9,967 nt of DNA. Source: Burkholderiales bacterium (GTDB lineage Bacteria; Pseudomonadota; Gammaproteobacteria; Burkholderiales; SG8-39). Under the pieces are notes generated by a model that saw only the letters and a list, made by a program, of their open reading frames with translations, ran no database searches and was not told the DNA's origin. Of the stretch, positions 1 to 6,781 are shown piece by piece. The translations under genes and the position numbers were made by a program. Location of the stretch: positions 1 through 9,967 of the forward strand of contig JADLDQ010000061.1 in assembly GCA_020846575.1 (NCBI GenBank), written 5' to 3'. Each line of letters opens with the position of its first letter. Position 1 is the first letter of the stretch.

Positions 1-450
1 GCCACCGCCTACACCCGCGACGGCTCCTTCCACACCGACCAGAACGGGGCGCTGGTGACCTCGAACGGCTTCCAGGTGCAGCCGGCGATCACGATTCCGG
101 CCAACGCGCTGTCGGTGGTGATCGCCGCCGACGGCACGGTGAGCGTCAACCAGGCCGGCGGGACCCGCACCACCGTGGGCAACCTGCAGCTTGCCAACTT
201 CATCAACCCCGCCGGCCTCGCCTCGTACGGCCAGAACCTGTACACGGAGACGGCGGCTTCCGGAACCGCAAGCACCGGCGCGCCGGGCACCAGCGGCATG
301 GGGCTGCTCAACCAGGGCTACGTCGAGACCTCCAACGTCAACGTGGTGGAGGAGCTGGTCAACATGATCCAGACGCAGCGCGCCTACGAGATCAACTCCA
401 AGGCGATCCAGACCTCCGACCAGATGCTGCAACGCATCTCGCAACTGTGA
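1..450 (+). CDS. flgG: Flagellar distal rod protein FlgG, C-terminal part (5' end outside window)
   Basis: FlgG forms the distal rod, the drive shaft that crosses the periplasm inside the P and L rings. The reading frame is open from base 1 and gives 149 residues, a little over half of the usual roughly 260. The visible part starts in the conserved TRDGSF / GALVTSNGFQ region that follows the N-terminal helix. It ends with the class signature of rod and hook proteins: SNVNVVEELVNMIQTQRAYE, then NSKAIQTSDQMLQ. The C-terminal helix pairs with the N-terminal helix in the assembled rod. The stop TGA (448-450) is followed at once by flgH, and a GTG overlaps it. The identification is secure; only the start is missing. 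Confidence 0.97.
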   Translation, partial: ATAYTRDGSFHTDQNGALVTSNGFQVQPAITIPANALSVVIAADGTVSVNQAGGTRTTVGNLQLANFINPAGLASYGQNLYTETAASGTASTGAPGTSGMGLLNQGYVETSNVNVVEELVNMIQTQRAYEINSKAIQTSDQMLQRISQL

Positions 451-461
451 GGCAGGCCGCC

Positions 462-1232
462 GTGACCGTATCCTGTACGCAGCTCGCGTCCCGCGCAGTC
501 GCATTCGCCGCGCGCGTGGCGGCGCTCGCGCCGCGCGCGCTCGCGCTCGCGCCCCGTGGGATCGCGTTCGCGCCCCGTGGGATCGCGCTCGCGCTTTGCG
601 CCGCGCTGGGCGGCTGCTACCTGCACGAGGGCCGGGTGCCGGTGCGCGAGCCCACCAGCGCGCCGCCGGCGCCCGCGCGGGCGCTGCCGCCCGCCAACGG
701 GGCCATCTACCAGTCGAGCGCGTTCCGGCCGCTGTTCGAGGACCGGCGCGCGCGCCACGTGGGCGATCTGCTCACGGTGCTCATCAACGAAAAGCAGTCG
801 GCCTCGCGCTCGGCGAGTTCCAGCGTGGAGCGCAAGGACGAGACCAAGGCGGGTGTGCCCACCATCGCCAAGCTGCCGCTGAAGGCGTTGCAGGGCATCA
901 CGGTGGACGGCAGCGGTTCGTCCAGCTTCGAGGGCAAGGGCGATACCGCGGCCGACGACGCCTTCACCGGCACCATCACCGTGACCGTCATCGAGCAGCT
1001 CGCCAACGGCAACCTGGTGGTGAGCGGCGAGAAGCAGATCGGCATCAACCGCAACAGCCAGACCATCCGCCTGTCAGGGGTGGTGAACCCGACCACCATT
1101 CTCGCCGGCAATACCGTCAGCTCCACCCAGATCGCCGACGCGCGTATCGACTACCGCGGCAGCGGGGCGATCGACGACGCGCAGGTGATGGGATGGCTGG
1201 CGCGCTTTTTCCTTACCGTGCTGCCCTTCTAG
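462..1232 (+). CDS. flgH: Flagellar L-ring lipoprotein FlgH, with an unusually long repeat-bearing signal peptide
   Basis: FlgH is the outer-membrane lipoprotein that forms the L-ring bushing around the rod. The C-terminus GWLARFFLTVLPF and the middle part (GDLLTVLINE, then FTGTITVTVIEQLANGNLVV and SGEKQIGINR) are typical of the family. A lipobox LGGC puts the lipidated cysteine at codon 615-617, leaving a mature protein of 205 residues, close to the roughly 210 of E. coli. The start is uncertain. GTG 462 is preferred because GAGG/AGG lies 5-9 bases upstream, and it gives 256 residues. GTG 447 overlaps the flgG stop (GTGA) and gives 261, but has no visible ribosome binding site. Either way the pre-cysteine segment is 51-56 residues, against about 21 in E. 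coli, because of five heptad repeats. A GTG at 516 would shorten it, but also lacks a ribosome binding site. Confidence 0.95.
   Translation: MTVSCTQLASRAVAFAARVAALAPRALALAPRGIAFAPRGIALALCAALGGCYLHEGRVPVREPTSAPPAPARALPPANGAIYQSSAFRPLFEDRRARHVGDLLTVLINEKQSASRSASSSVERKDETKAGVPTIAKLPLKALQGITVDGSGSSSFEGKGDTAADDAFTGTITVTVIEQLANGNLVVSGEKQIGINRNSQTIRLSGVVNPTTILAGNTVSSTQIADARIDYRGSGAIDDAQVMGWLARFFLTVLPF
486..590 (+). repeat. Five 21-bp tandem repeats in the FlgH signal peptide
   Basis: Five in-frame units of 21 bp encode the degenerate heptad A-x-R-(A/V/G)-x-A-(F/L): ASRAVAF, AARVAAL, APRALAL, APRGIAF, APRGIAL. The last two units (starting near 549 and 570) differ at one base within the 21, so they are the youngest. 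The earlier three are more diverged. Because 21 is a multiple of three, copy-number change keeps the reading frame. The array sits just before the hydrophobic core and lipobox, and places an arginine every seventh residue. Confidence 0.85.
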
Positions 1233-1237
1233 GAGGT
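1231..1237 (+). promoter_or_regulatory. Perfect Shine-Dalgarno AGGAGGT overlapping the flgH stop
   Basis: AGGAGGT begins on the last two bases of the flgH TAG stop (1230-1232). It is the strongest ribosome binding site I see in the window. It is 7 bases before GTG 1245 and 4 before TTG 1242, both in the same frame. It lies 153 bases before the flgI ATG, so it cannot directly serve flgI. It marks the start of the small ORF in the flgH-flgI gap. Confidence 0.75.
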
Positions 1238-1244
1238 CTTCTTG

Positions 1245-1394
1245 GTGGAGATCGAGACGTTTCCCGTCGTTCGAACCGGAGCGCGCGGCGTCTTGTCGCG
1301 TCCCTGCAGTGGCTGGGTTGCAGCCTTCGCGCTCGCCGCGTTCCTCGCGGACCTGTGGCTGATGGTGTACTGGGTGTACACGGTGAACGCATGA
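1245..1394 (+). CDS. Putative 49-residue single-pass membrane peptide between flgH and flgI
   Basis: I do not recognise a family for this ORF. It starts at GTG 1245, 7 bases after a perfect AGGAGGT (an in-frame TTG at 1242 is the alternative), and ends at TGA 1392-1394. The stop overlaps the flgI ATG (1391-1393) as ATGA. The product has a soluble N-terminus (MEIETFPVVRTGARG) with arginines at 10, 14 and 19. One hydrophobic helix follows from about W24 to V47, rich in aromatic residues near its end (W38, Y42, W43, Y45) and carrying one buried Asp36. The arginines suggest N-in, C-out topology. G or C at third codon positions is about 80%, similar to neighbours. It fills nearly all of the 158-bp flgH-flgI gap. 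It could be a real small protein, a translational coupling leader for flgI, or both. Conservation is unknown. Confidence 0.55.
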   Translation: MEIETFPVVRTGARGVLSRPCSGWVAAFALAAFLADLWLMVYWVYTVNA

Positions 1395-2515
1395 GAACGC
1401 TGCGAGCGCGGCTGATCGCCGCTCTCGCCGCGGCGTGCGCCGCGGCGGCGCTCGGCGCCGCGCCGGCGGCGGCCGAGCGCATCCGCGACCTGGCGAGCCT
1501 GCAAGGTGTGCGGCCCAACCAGCTGATCGGCTACGGCCTGGTGGTGGGCCTGGACGGATCGGGCGACCAGACCACCCAGACGCCATTCACCGTGCAGAGC
1601 CTGGCGACCCTGCTCTCGCAGATGGGCATCACGCTTCCGCCGGGAACCAACCTGCAGTTGAAGAACGTCGCCGCGGTGATGGTGACCGCCTCGCTGCCGG
1701 CGTTCGCGCAGCCGGGCCAGCCGCTGGACGTGACCGTGTCCTCCATGGGTAACGCGAAGTCGCTGCGCGGCGGAACGCTGCTGCTGACGCCGCTCAAGGG
1801 CGCCGACAGCCAGATTTACGCCATGGCGCAGGGGAACGTGCTGGTCGGCGGCGCGGGTGCGGCGCAGGGCGGCAGCTCGGTGCAGGTGAATCACCTCTCG
1901 GCGGGCCGAATCCCGGGCGGCGCGACGGTGGAGCGCACCGTGGCCAGTCCGATCGCCAGCAGCGAGCGTGTGAATCTGGAATTGCACAGCACCGATTTCG
2001 AGACCGCGCGGCGCGTCGCCGACGCGATCAACCGCTCGACCGAGGCCGGCACCGCGGCCGCACTGGACGGCCGGGTGATCTCGGTGCGGGCGCCGTTCCT
2101 GCCCAACGAGCGCGTCGCTTTCCTCGCGCGGCTGGAGAACCTCTCGGTGGACGTCGGGCCCGGGCCCGCGCGCGTGATCGTGAACGCGCGCACCGGCTCG
2201 GTGGTGATGAGCGAGGCGGTGGCGATCGAGCCCTGCGCGGTGGCCCACGGCAACCTCTCGGTGAGCATCCAGGCCACGCCGGTGGTGAGCCAGCCCTCGT
2301 CGTTTTCCGGGGCGGGGCAGACGGTGGTGACCGAGAAGACCGACATCCAGATCCGCCAGGACGCGGGCAACCTCATCCTCCTGGAACGCGGCGTGCGCCT
2401 CGCCGAAGTGGTGCGCGCGCTCAATACGCTGGGGGCGACGCCGCAGGACCTGCTCGCCATCCTGCAGGCGATGAAGGCGGCCGGGGCGCTGCGCGCCGAG
2501 CTGGAGATCATCTGA
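1391..2515 (+). CDS. flgI: Flagellar P-ring protein FlgI precursor
   Basis: FlgI is secreted by Sec and assembles around the rod at the peptidoglycan layer as the P-ring. The 374-residue precursor has a signal peptide with basic start MRTLRAR, an alanine-rich core and probable cleavage after A28 (APAAA before ERIRDL). The mature protein is 346 residues, the same as I recall for E. coli. Family motifs include LQGVRPNQLIGYGLVVGLDG, GDQTTQTPFT, PCAVAHGNLSVSI, GQTVVTEKTDIQIRQ and the C-terminal LRAELEII. ATG 1391 is the only reasonable start. No good Shine-Dalgarno lies upstream, so translation probably depends on the small ORF whose stop overlaps this ATG. The mature part has a single cysteine (codon 2234-2236, C282 of the precursor). 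The second cysteine that E. coli FlgI carries near its C-terminus is alanine here. Confidence 0.97.
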   Translation: MRTLRARLIAALAAACAAAALGAAPAAAERIRDLASLQGVRPNQLIGYGLVVGLDGSGDQTTQTPFTVQSLATLLSQMGITLPPGTNLQLKNVAAVMVTASLPAFAQPGQPLDVTVSSMGNAKSLRGGTLLLTPLKGADSQIYAMAQGNVLVGGAGAAQGGSSVQVNHLSAGRIPGGATVERTVASPIASSERVNLELHSTDFETARRVADAINRSTEAGTAAALDGRVISVRAPFLPNERVAFLARLENLSVDVGPGPARVIVNARTGSVVMSEAVAIEPCAVAHGNLSVSIQATPVVSQPSSFSGAGQTVVTEKTDIQIRQDAGNLILLERGVRLAEVVRALNTLGATPQDLLAILQAMKAAGALRAELEII

Positions 2516-2523
2516 GCATCCCG

Positions 2524-2539
2524 ATCCGGCGAGCCGGAT
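2524..2539 (+). other. Small hairpin in the flgI-flgJ gap
   Basis: ATCCGG and CCGGAT form a perfect 6-bp stem with a CGAG tetraloop (7 bp if C-G closes over a 2-base loop). It lies 8 bases after the flgI stop. No run of T follows, so it is not a classic terminator. It could stabilise the upstream message or slow ribosomes. It may also be chance in such GC-rich DNA. Confidence 0.3.
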
Positions 2540-2607
2540 AGAGCGTTCGATGGAAAGTGTTACGGGTTCATTTTGCCGAGAGGCATGTCGTTGATGGAGA
2601 CCGCGTG

Positions 2608-3576
2608 ATGGCCGCATCCGATCCGCCGCCCGCAGCGGCCGGCAGTACGGCGAGCTTCGCTCTGGATGCACGGGGCCTGGCGGCGCTGAAGGCACAGTCG
2701 CGCACCTCGCCGGACAAGGCGCTCAAGCAGGCCGCGGTGCAGTTCGAAGCGGTGTTCATGAACATGCTGCTCAAGAGCATGCGCGAGACCGTCCCGCAGG
2801 ACGGGATGCTCGGCAGCGACACGATGCGCACCTACACCGGCATGCTCGACCAGCAGCTCGCGCACAGCCTCGCGGGCCGCGGCACCGGGCTGGCGGAGGT
2901 GATCGTGCGGCAGCTCTCGCACGGTCTGAAACCGGCCGGGACCGCGCCCGGTGTCGCGCCCGGTGTCGCGCCCGGTGTCGCGCCCGGGGTCACACCCCGA
3001 GTCGCACCCGGGGTCACACCCGGGGTAGCACCCGGGGTCGCACCTGCGGCCGCCGCGCCGGCCGCCGCGCCGGCAGCGGGCGAGGCTCAGCCGGCGAGCG
3101 CCGCGGGCAGCCGCGCGCGCGAGTTCCTGCGCAGCATGCTGCCGCACGCGCGCGCGGCGGAGGCCGCCACCGGCATACCGGCGCGCTTCGTGCTCGCGCA
3201 GGCGGCGCTGGAAACCGGCTGGGGCCGGCACGAACCGCGCGGCGCCGACGGCAGCGCGAGCCGCAACGTGTTCGGCATCAAGGCCGGTCGCGACTGGACC
3301 GGGCCGGTGGTGGAGGCCGCCACCACCGAATACGTGAACGGCGAACCGCGCCGCGTGCTCGAGCGCTTCCGCGCGTACGCGTCCTACGGCGAGGCGTTCA
3401 CGGACTACGCGCGCCTGATCGCGGGCAGCCCCCGTTACCGCGATGTCATGGCGCAGGCGGGCGATGCGCGCGGTTTCGCGCAGGCGCTGCAGTCGGCGGG
3501 CTACGCGACCGACCCGCGTTACGCCGAGAAGATCGGCCGCATCATCCAGGGCGGCATTGCGGGTGAGCTTGCATGA
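2608..3576 (+). CDS. flgJ: Bifunctional FlgJ: rod-assembly cap and peptidoglycan hydrolase (GH73)
   Basis: FlgJ caps the growing rod in the periplasm and opens the peptidoglycan so the rod can pass. This 322-residue protein has both parts. The rod-binding domain spans about residues 25-108 (KQAAVQFEAVFMNMLLKSMR, then GSDTMRTYTGMLDQQLAHS). A Pro/Ala/Gly/Val linker covers about 110-165. A GH73 glucosaminidase domain covers about 170-322 and includes FVLAQAALETGWG, where E202 matches the catalytic glutamate of the family, and NVFGIKAG. E. coli FlgJ is about 313 residues, so the length is normal although the linker is low-complexity. ATG 2608 is chosen because GGAGA lies 7 bases upstream (2596-2600). 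GTG 2605 is also possible, and the frame stays open back to GTG 2557, but that start has no good site. The 92-bp gap before it holds a small hairpin and a locally AT-richer stretch. Confidence 0.96.
   Translation: MAASDPPPAAAGSTASFALDARGLAALKAQSRTSPDKALKQAAVQFEAVFMNMLLKSMRETVPQDGMLGSDTMRTYTGMLDQQLAHSLAGRGTGLAEVIVRQLSHGLKPAGTAPGVAPGVAPGVAPGVTPRVAPGVTPGVAPGVAPAAAAPAAAPAAGEAQPASAAGSRAREFLRSMLPHARAAEAATGIPARFVLAQAALETGWGRHEPRGADGSASRNVFGIKAGRDWTGPVVEAATTEYVNGEPRRVLERFRAYASYGEAFTDYARLIAGSPRYRDVMAQAGDARGFAQALQSAGYATDPRYAEKIGRIIQGGIAGELA
2944..3039 (+). repeat. Eight 12-bp tandem repeats encoding an APGV linker in FlgJ
   Basis: Eight in-frame 12-bp units encode APGV x4, TPRV, APGV, TPGV, APGV (FlgJ residues 113-144). 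The first three units are identical (GCGCCCGGTGTC) and the fourth differs at one base. Units five to eight form two 24-bp pairs starting with ACA then GCA, so there is a higher-order repeat. A further two copies of an alanine-rich 12-bp unit (GCCGCCGCGCCG) follow at 3049-3072. The array joins the rod-binding and hydrolase domains. Copy-number changes would keep the frame and alter linker length only. Confidence 0.9.
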
Positions 3577-3659
3577 ACCGATCGGCTCCCGCTCGGGGTT
3601 CGCCGCGCCGCCGGCGCTCCCGGCGCATCGATGACGCCGCTGGCGGGGGCGCGCCATGA
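3573..3659 (+). other. 28-codon bridging ORF spanning the flgJ-flgK gap (weak)
   Basis: An ATG overlaps the flgJ stop as ATGA (3573-3576), and the frame runs 28 codons to a TGA that overlaps the flgK ATG as ATGA (3656-3659). GGGTGAG lies about 6 bases before the first ATG. The product would be Arg-rich and low-complexity (MNRSAPARGSPRRRRSRR and so on), with no recognisable domain. It may act only by carrying ribosomes from flgJ to flgK, which has no strong ribosome binding site. At this GC content, 28 open codons are not rare, so this is a tentative call. Confidence 0.2.
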
Positions 3660-5566
3660 GCAACCCGATCCTGGGCGTGGGCATCAGCGGTCTGGCCGCG
3701 GCGCAGTCCGGACTGCTCACCACCGGCCACAACATCGCCAACGTCAACACCGACGGCTACAGCCGCCAGGAGATCGTGCAGGCGCCGGCACAGCCGCAGC
3801 TCACCGGCGCGGGCTACCTCGGCCGGGGCGTCTCGGTCCTCGATGTCCGGCGTGCCTGGGACGCGCTGCTGCAGGCGCAGAGCTGGCAGTCGCAGGCCGC
3901 CGCGTCCCACCAGGAGACGCTGGCCGCGCAGCTCGAGCGCCTGGACACCATGCTGGGAGACGAGGCTGCAGGACTGTCTCCCGCGATGGACGCATTCTTC
4001 GCCAGCGTCAACGCGCTGGCGTCCCATCCCGCCGACGCCGCCGCCCGGCAGGCGGTGCTTTCGCAGGCGCAGGCGCTGGCGGAGCGCTTCCATCAGATGA
4101 ATTCGCAGCTGGAGAACGTCCGCGGCGACTTGAACCAGCAGTTCGGCAGCGCGCTCGAGCAGATCAACGCGTTGGCGCGCCAGCTCGCCCAGCTCAACGA
4201 GAAGATCGTGCTCGCCAAGGGGCGGGGCAACGGCGCGCAGCTGCCGAACGATCTTCTCGATCAGCGCGACCGGACCGTGGGCGAGCTGTCCAGGTTGATC
4301 GGCGTGGTGGTGGTTTCTCAGGACGACGGCAGCTACAACGTGTTCATGGGCAACGGCCAACCCCTGGTGATCAAGAACGCGGCCAACCCGGTCTCGGCCA
4401 TCGCCGGCGACGGGGACCCGGCCCAGCCGCTGGTTGCGCTGCAGCTCGGCGCCACGCTGGTGAAGTTCCGCAGCGCCGACATCAGCGGCGGGAAGCTCGG
4501 CGGTGTGCTCGAATTCCGCGACCAGGGGCTCGATCCGGTGCACAACGCGCTGGGCCGCATCGCCATGGTGTTCGGCGCAGCGTTCAACGACCAGCACCGG
4601 CTGGGACAGGACGCGAACGGCGCGGCCGACGGCAATTTCTTCACCCTGGGTTCGCCCCAGGCGCTCGCGGCCACGAGCAACACGGGCTCCGCGGTCATTG
4701 CCGCCGCGGTGAGCGACTACGCCGCCCTGGGCGCGAGCGACTTCCGGCTGGAGTACGACGGCGCCGGCTACACGCTCACCCGCCTGCCGGAGGGTACGGC
4801 AACGAGCTATGCGTCGCTGCCGCTCACCATCGACGGGGTGACCCTGTCGATCGCCTCGGGCACCCTGGCCGCGGGCGACAGCTTTCTGGTGCGGCCCACG
4901 CGCAGCGGCGCGGCCGCGCTGTCCCTCGCGCTCGCGAGCGTGAGCGAAGTCGCGACAGCCGCGCCGGTGCGCGCCGCAGCCGGTGCCGGCAACCGGGGCA
5001 GCGCGGTGCTCGCACAGCCGAGCGTCGCCGGCCCGCCGCCGGTGGACCCGAACCTGGGCCAGCCGGTGACGCTCACGTTCACTTCCTCCGGCAGCTTCGA
5101 CGTGAGCGGAACGGGCACCGGCAATCCCACCGGCGTCGCCTACGTGTCGGGCGCGGCGATCGCGTACAACGGCTGGACCATCAGCCTGAGCGGGGCGCCG
5201 GCCGCCGGAGACGTGTTCACCGTGGGACCCAACACCGGAGGCAGCGGTGACAACCGCAACGCGCTCGCGCTCGCCGCGCTCCAGCGCGCTCGCCTGGTCG
5301 CCGGCGGCTTTACCCTGCCCGAGGCGTACGCACAACTGGTGAGCGGCGTGGGCAACCGCACGCAGGTGGCGATCGATACCCGGGAAGCGCAGGCGGCCGT
5401 GCTCTCGCAGGCGAAGCAGGCGCACGCCGCGGTGACATCGGTCAACCTGGACGAAGAGGCGGCGAACCTGATGCGCTACCAGCAGGCCTACCAGGCGGCA
5501 GCCAAGGTCATCGCCATCGCGGGCCGGGTGTTCGACTCGGTGCTGCAACTCGGAGGCGCGCTCTGA
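3656..5566 (+). CDS. flgK: Flagellar hook-associated protein 1, FlgK
   Basis: FlgK is exported by the flagellar type III system and forms the first junction ring between hook and filament. The N-terminus (MSNPILGVGISGLAAAQSGL, then TTGHNIANVNTDGYSRQE) and C-terminus (DEEAANLMRYQQAYQAAAKV, ending FDSVLQLGGAL) are the conserved pair of helices that form the tube core. A long helical region follows the N-terminus to about residue 170. At 636 residues it is longer than the 547 of E. coli. The extra length is largely in the central exposed part, which holds two related beta-rich modules at about 342-415 and 446-527. The start ATG 3656 is fixed by the conserved N-terminus. Only a weak GGCGGGGG lies upstream. 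It overlaps flgL by one base (TGATG). Confidence 0.97.
   Translation: MSNPILGVGISGLAAAQSGLLTTGHNIANVNTDGYSRQEIVQAPAQPQLTGAGYLGRGVSVLDVRRAWDALLQAQSWQSQAAASHQETLAAQLERLDTMLGDEAAGLSPAMDAFFASVNALASHPADAAARQAVLSQAQALAERFHQMNSQLENVRGDLNQQFGSALEQINALARQLAQLNEKIVLAKGRGNGAQLPNDLLDQRDRTVGELSRLIGVVVVSQDDGSYNVFMGNGQPLVIKNAANPVSAIAGDGDPAQPLVALQLGATLVKFRSADISGGKLGGVLEFRDQGLDPVHNALGRIAMVFGAAFNDQHRLGQDANGAADGNFFTLGSPQALAATSNTGSAVIAAAVSDYAALGASDFRLEYDGAGYTLTRLPEGTATSYASLPLTIDGVTLSIASGTLAAGDSFLVRPTRSGAAALSLALASVSEVATAAPVRAAAGAGNRGSAVLAQPSVAGPPPVDPNLGQPVTLTFTSSGSFDVSGTGTGNPTGVAYVSGAAIAYNGWTISLSGAPAAGDVFTVGPNTGGSGDNRNALALAALQRARLVAGGFTLPEAYAQLVSGVGNRTQVAIDTREAQAAVLSQAKQAHAAVTSVNLDEEAANLMRYQQAYQAAAKVIAIAGRVFDSVLQLGGAL
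5552..5556 (+). promoter_or_regulatory. Ribosome binding site for flgL (GGAGG)
   Basis: GGAGG inside the last codons of flgK lies 9 bases before the flgL ATG at 5566. Together with the TGATG stop/start overlap it supports coupled translation of the two junction proteins, which are needed in similar amounts. Confidence 0.65.
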
Positions 5567-6774
5567 TGCGCATCGGCACGCGGTGGATGCACGACCAGAG
5601 CGTCCAGGTGCTGCAGGAGCAGCAGGCGGATCTGGTGCGCAACCAACAGCGGATCTCAACCGGCCGGCGGCTGCTCGCGCCCTCGGACGATCCGATCGCC
5701 TCCGCACAGGCGGTGCGTTCCTCGCAGGCGATCGCGCTCACGCAGCAGTACCTGCACAACCAGGACGCCGCGCGCAGCCGCCTGCAGATGATCGACGGTA
5801 CGCTCGCGTCGATCGGCGACACCTACCAGCAGATCCGCGAGCACCTGCTGGCGGCCGGGAACGCCGCATACTCGGACGCCGACCGCAACGCCATCGCCGT
5901 GAGGCTCCAGAGCCTGTACCAGCAGCTGCTGGGGCAGGCGAACGCGCAGGACGAGGCCGGGCACTACCTGTTCGCCGGCTACGGTGAGCGGAACCCGCCC
6001 TACGCCGAGGCCTCCGGGGGGGCGGTGTACTCGGGGGACCAGGGCAGCCGCGCGCTGCAGGTTTCGGCGTCGCGGCAGATGCAGGTCACCGAGAACGGCG
6101 AGAGCCTGTTCGGCCGGCTGCCGGAGGGCAACGGCGTGTTCATCGCGGAGCTTGCGCCGGGCAACAGCGGCGGCGCCGTCATCAGCACCGGCACGGTCGG
6201 CGATCCCGCTGCGCTGACCGGCCACGCGTACCGCATCGTGTTTCACACCGGCGGCGCCGGCATCACCTACGACGTGCTCGACCTCACGGCGGCGGCGACC
6301 CTGTCCACCGGGAACGCCTACACGAGCGGCGCGACCATCACCGTGGACGGGATGCAGGCGAGCGTGTCGGGCACGCCGGCCGACGGCGACAGCATGACGC
6401 TGTCCCCCAGCGCCAACCGCAACGTGTTCGGCCTGCTCGCGGACGCGATCGCGCGCATCGATGCCGCGGTGGGCGGGCCGGCGGCGCGCGCCGCCCTCAC
6501 CGTGGCGCTGGGCAACGCGCTCACCGCGGTCGAGCGCGCGATGGAGCGGGCCGGCAGCGCGCGCTCCCTGGCGGGGTCCGGGCTGGCCGAGCTGGACGCA
6601 CTCTCGGCCCACGCCGGGGCCCAGGAGCTTCAGTACACCCAGGACCTGGCCGGCGCCCGGGACCTCGACTACTCGGCCGCGGTGAGCGAGTTCGCCCGCC
6701 GCCAGCAGAGCCTCCAGGCGGCGCAGCAGTCCTACGCGGCGATCGCGAAGCTGTCCCTGTTCAACTTCCTGTGA
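5566..6774 (+). CDS. flgL: Flagellar hook-associated protein 3, FlgL
   Basis: FlgL forms the second junction ring, on which the flagellin filament is built. It is a flagellin-like protein. The N-terminal helix region carries QQRISTGRRLLAPSDDPIAS, and the C-terminal helix region runs from YTQDLAGARDLDYSAAVSEF to the end KLSLFNFL. At 402 residues it exceeds the 317 of E. coli. The extra part is a central beta-rich module (about residues 200-281, from NSGGAVIST to ADGDSMTLSP) resembling two modules in FlgK just upstream. The start overlaps the flgK stop, with GGAGG 9 bases before it. The next gene begins 7 bases after the stop, so flgL and the cyclase are probably co-transcribed. Confidence 0.96.
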   Translation: MRIGTRWMHDQSVQVLQEQQADLVRNQQRISTGRRLLAPSDDPIASAQAVRSSQAIALTQQYLHNQDAARSRLQMIDGTLASIGDTYQQIREHLLAAGNAAYSDADRNAIAVRLQSLYQQLLGQANAQDEAGHYLFAGYGERNPPYAEASGGAVYSGDQGSRALQVSASRQMQVTENGESLFGRLPEGNGVFIAELAPGNSGGAVISTGTVGDPAALTGHAYRIVFHTGGAGITYDVLDLTAAATLSTGNAYTSGATITVDGMQASVSGTPADGDSMTLSPSANRNVFGLLADAIARIDAAVGGPAARAALTVALGNALTAVERAMERAGSARSLAGSGLAELDALSAHAGAQELQYTQDLAGARDLDYSAAVSEFARRQQSLQAAQQSYAAIAKLSLFNFL

Positions 6775-6781
6775 GCATTCG

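Noticed and set aside
2553..2582. Flagellar sigma-28-like elements GAAAGTGT and GCCGAGAG before flgJ
   Set aside because: The two boxes resemble TAAAGTTT and GCCGATAA, but the spacer is 14 bases, not about 11, and each box has mismatches. Not called as a promoter.
2550..2594. 14-codon ORF (ATG 2550) in the flgI-flgJ gap
   Set aside because: No ribosome binding site, no overlap with neighbouring starts, and too short to distinguish from chance.
1229..2695. 488-codon open frame on the minus strand opposite flgI
   Set aside because: The product is His/Arg-rich with no domain; it is a GC-rich shadow of flgI and its flanks.
3542..5707. 721-codon open frame on the minus strand opposite flgK
   Set aside because: Low-complexity Arg/Ala/His composition and complete overlap with a certain gene; stops are rare in this frame because of high GC.
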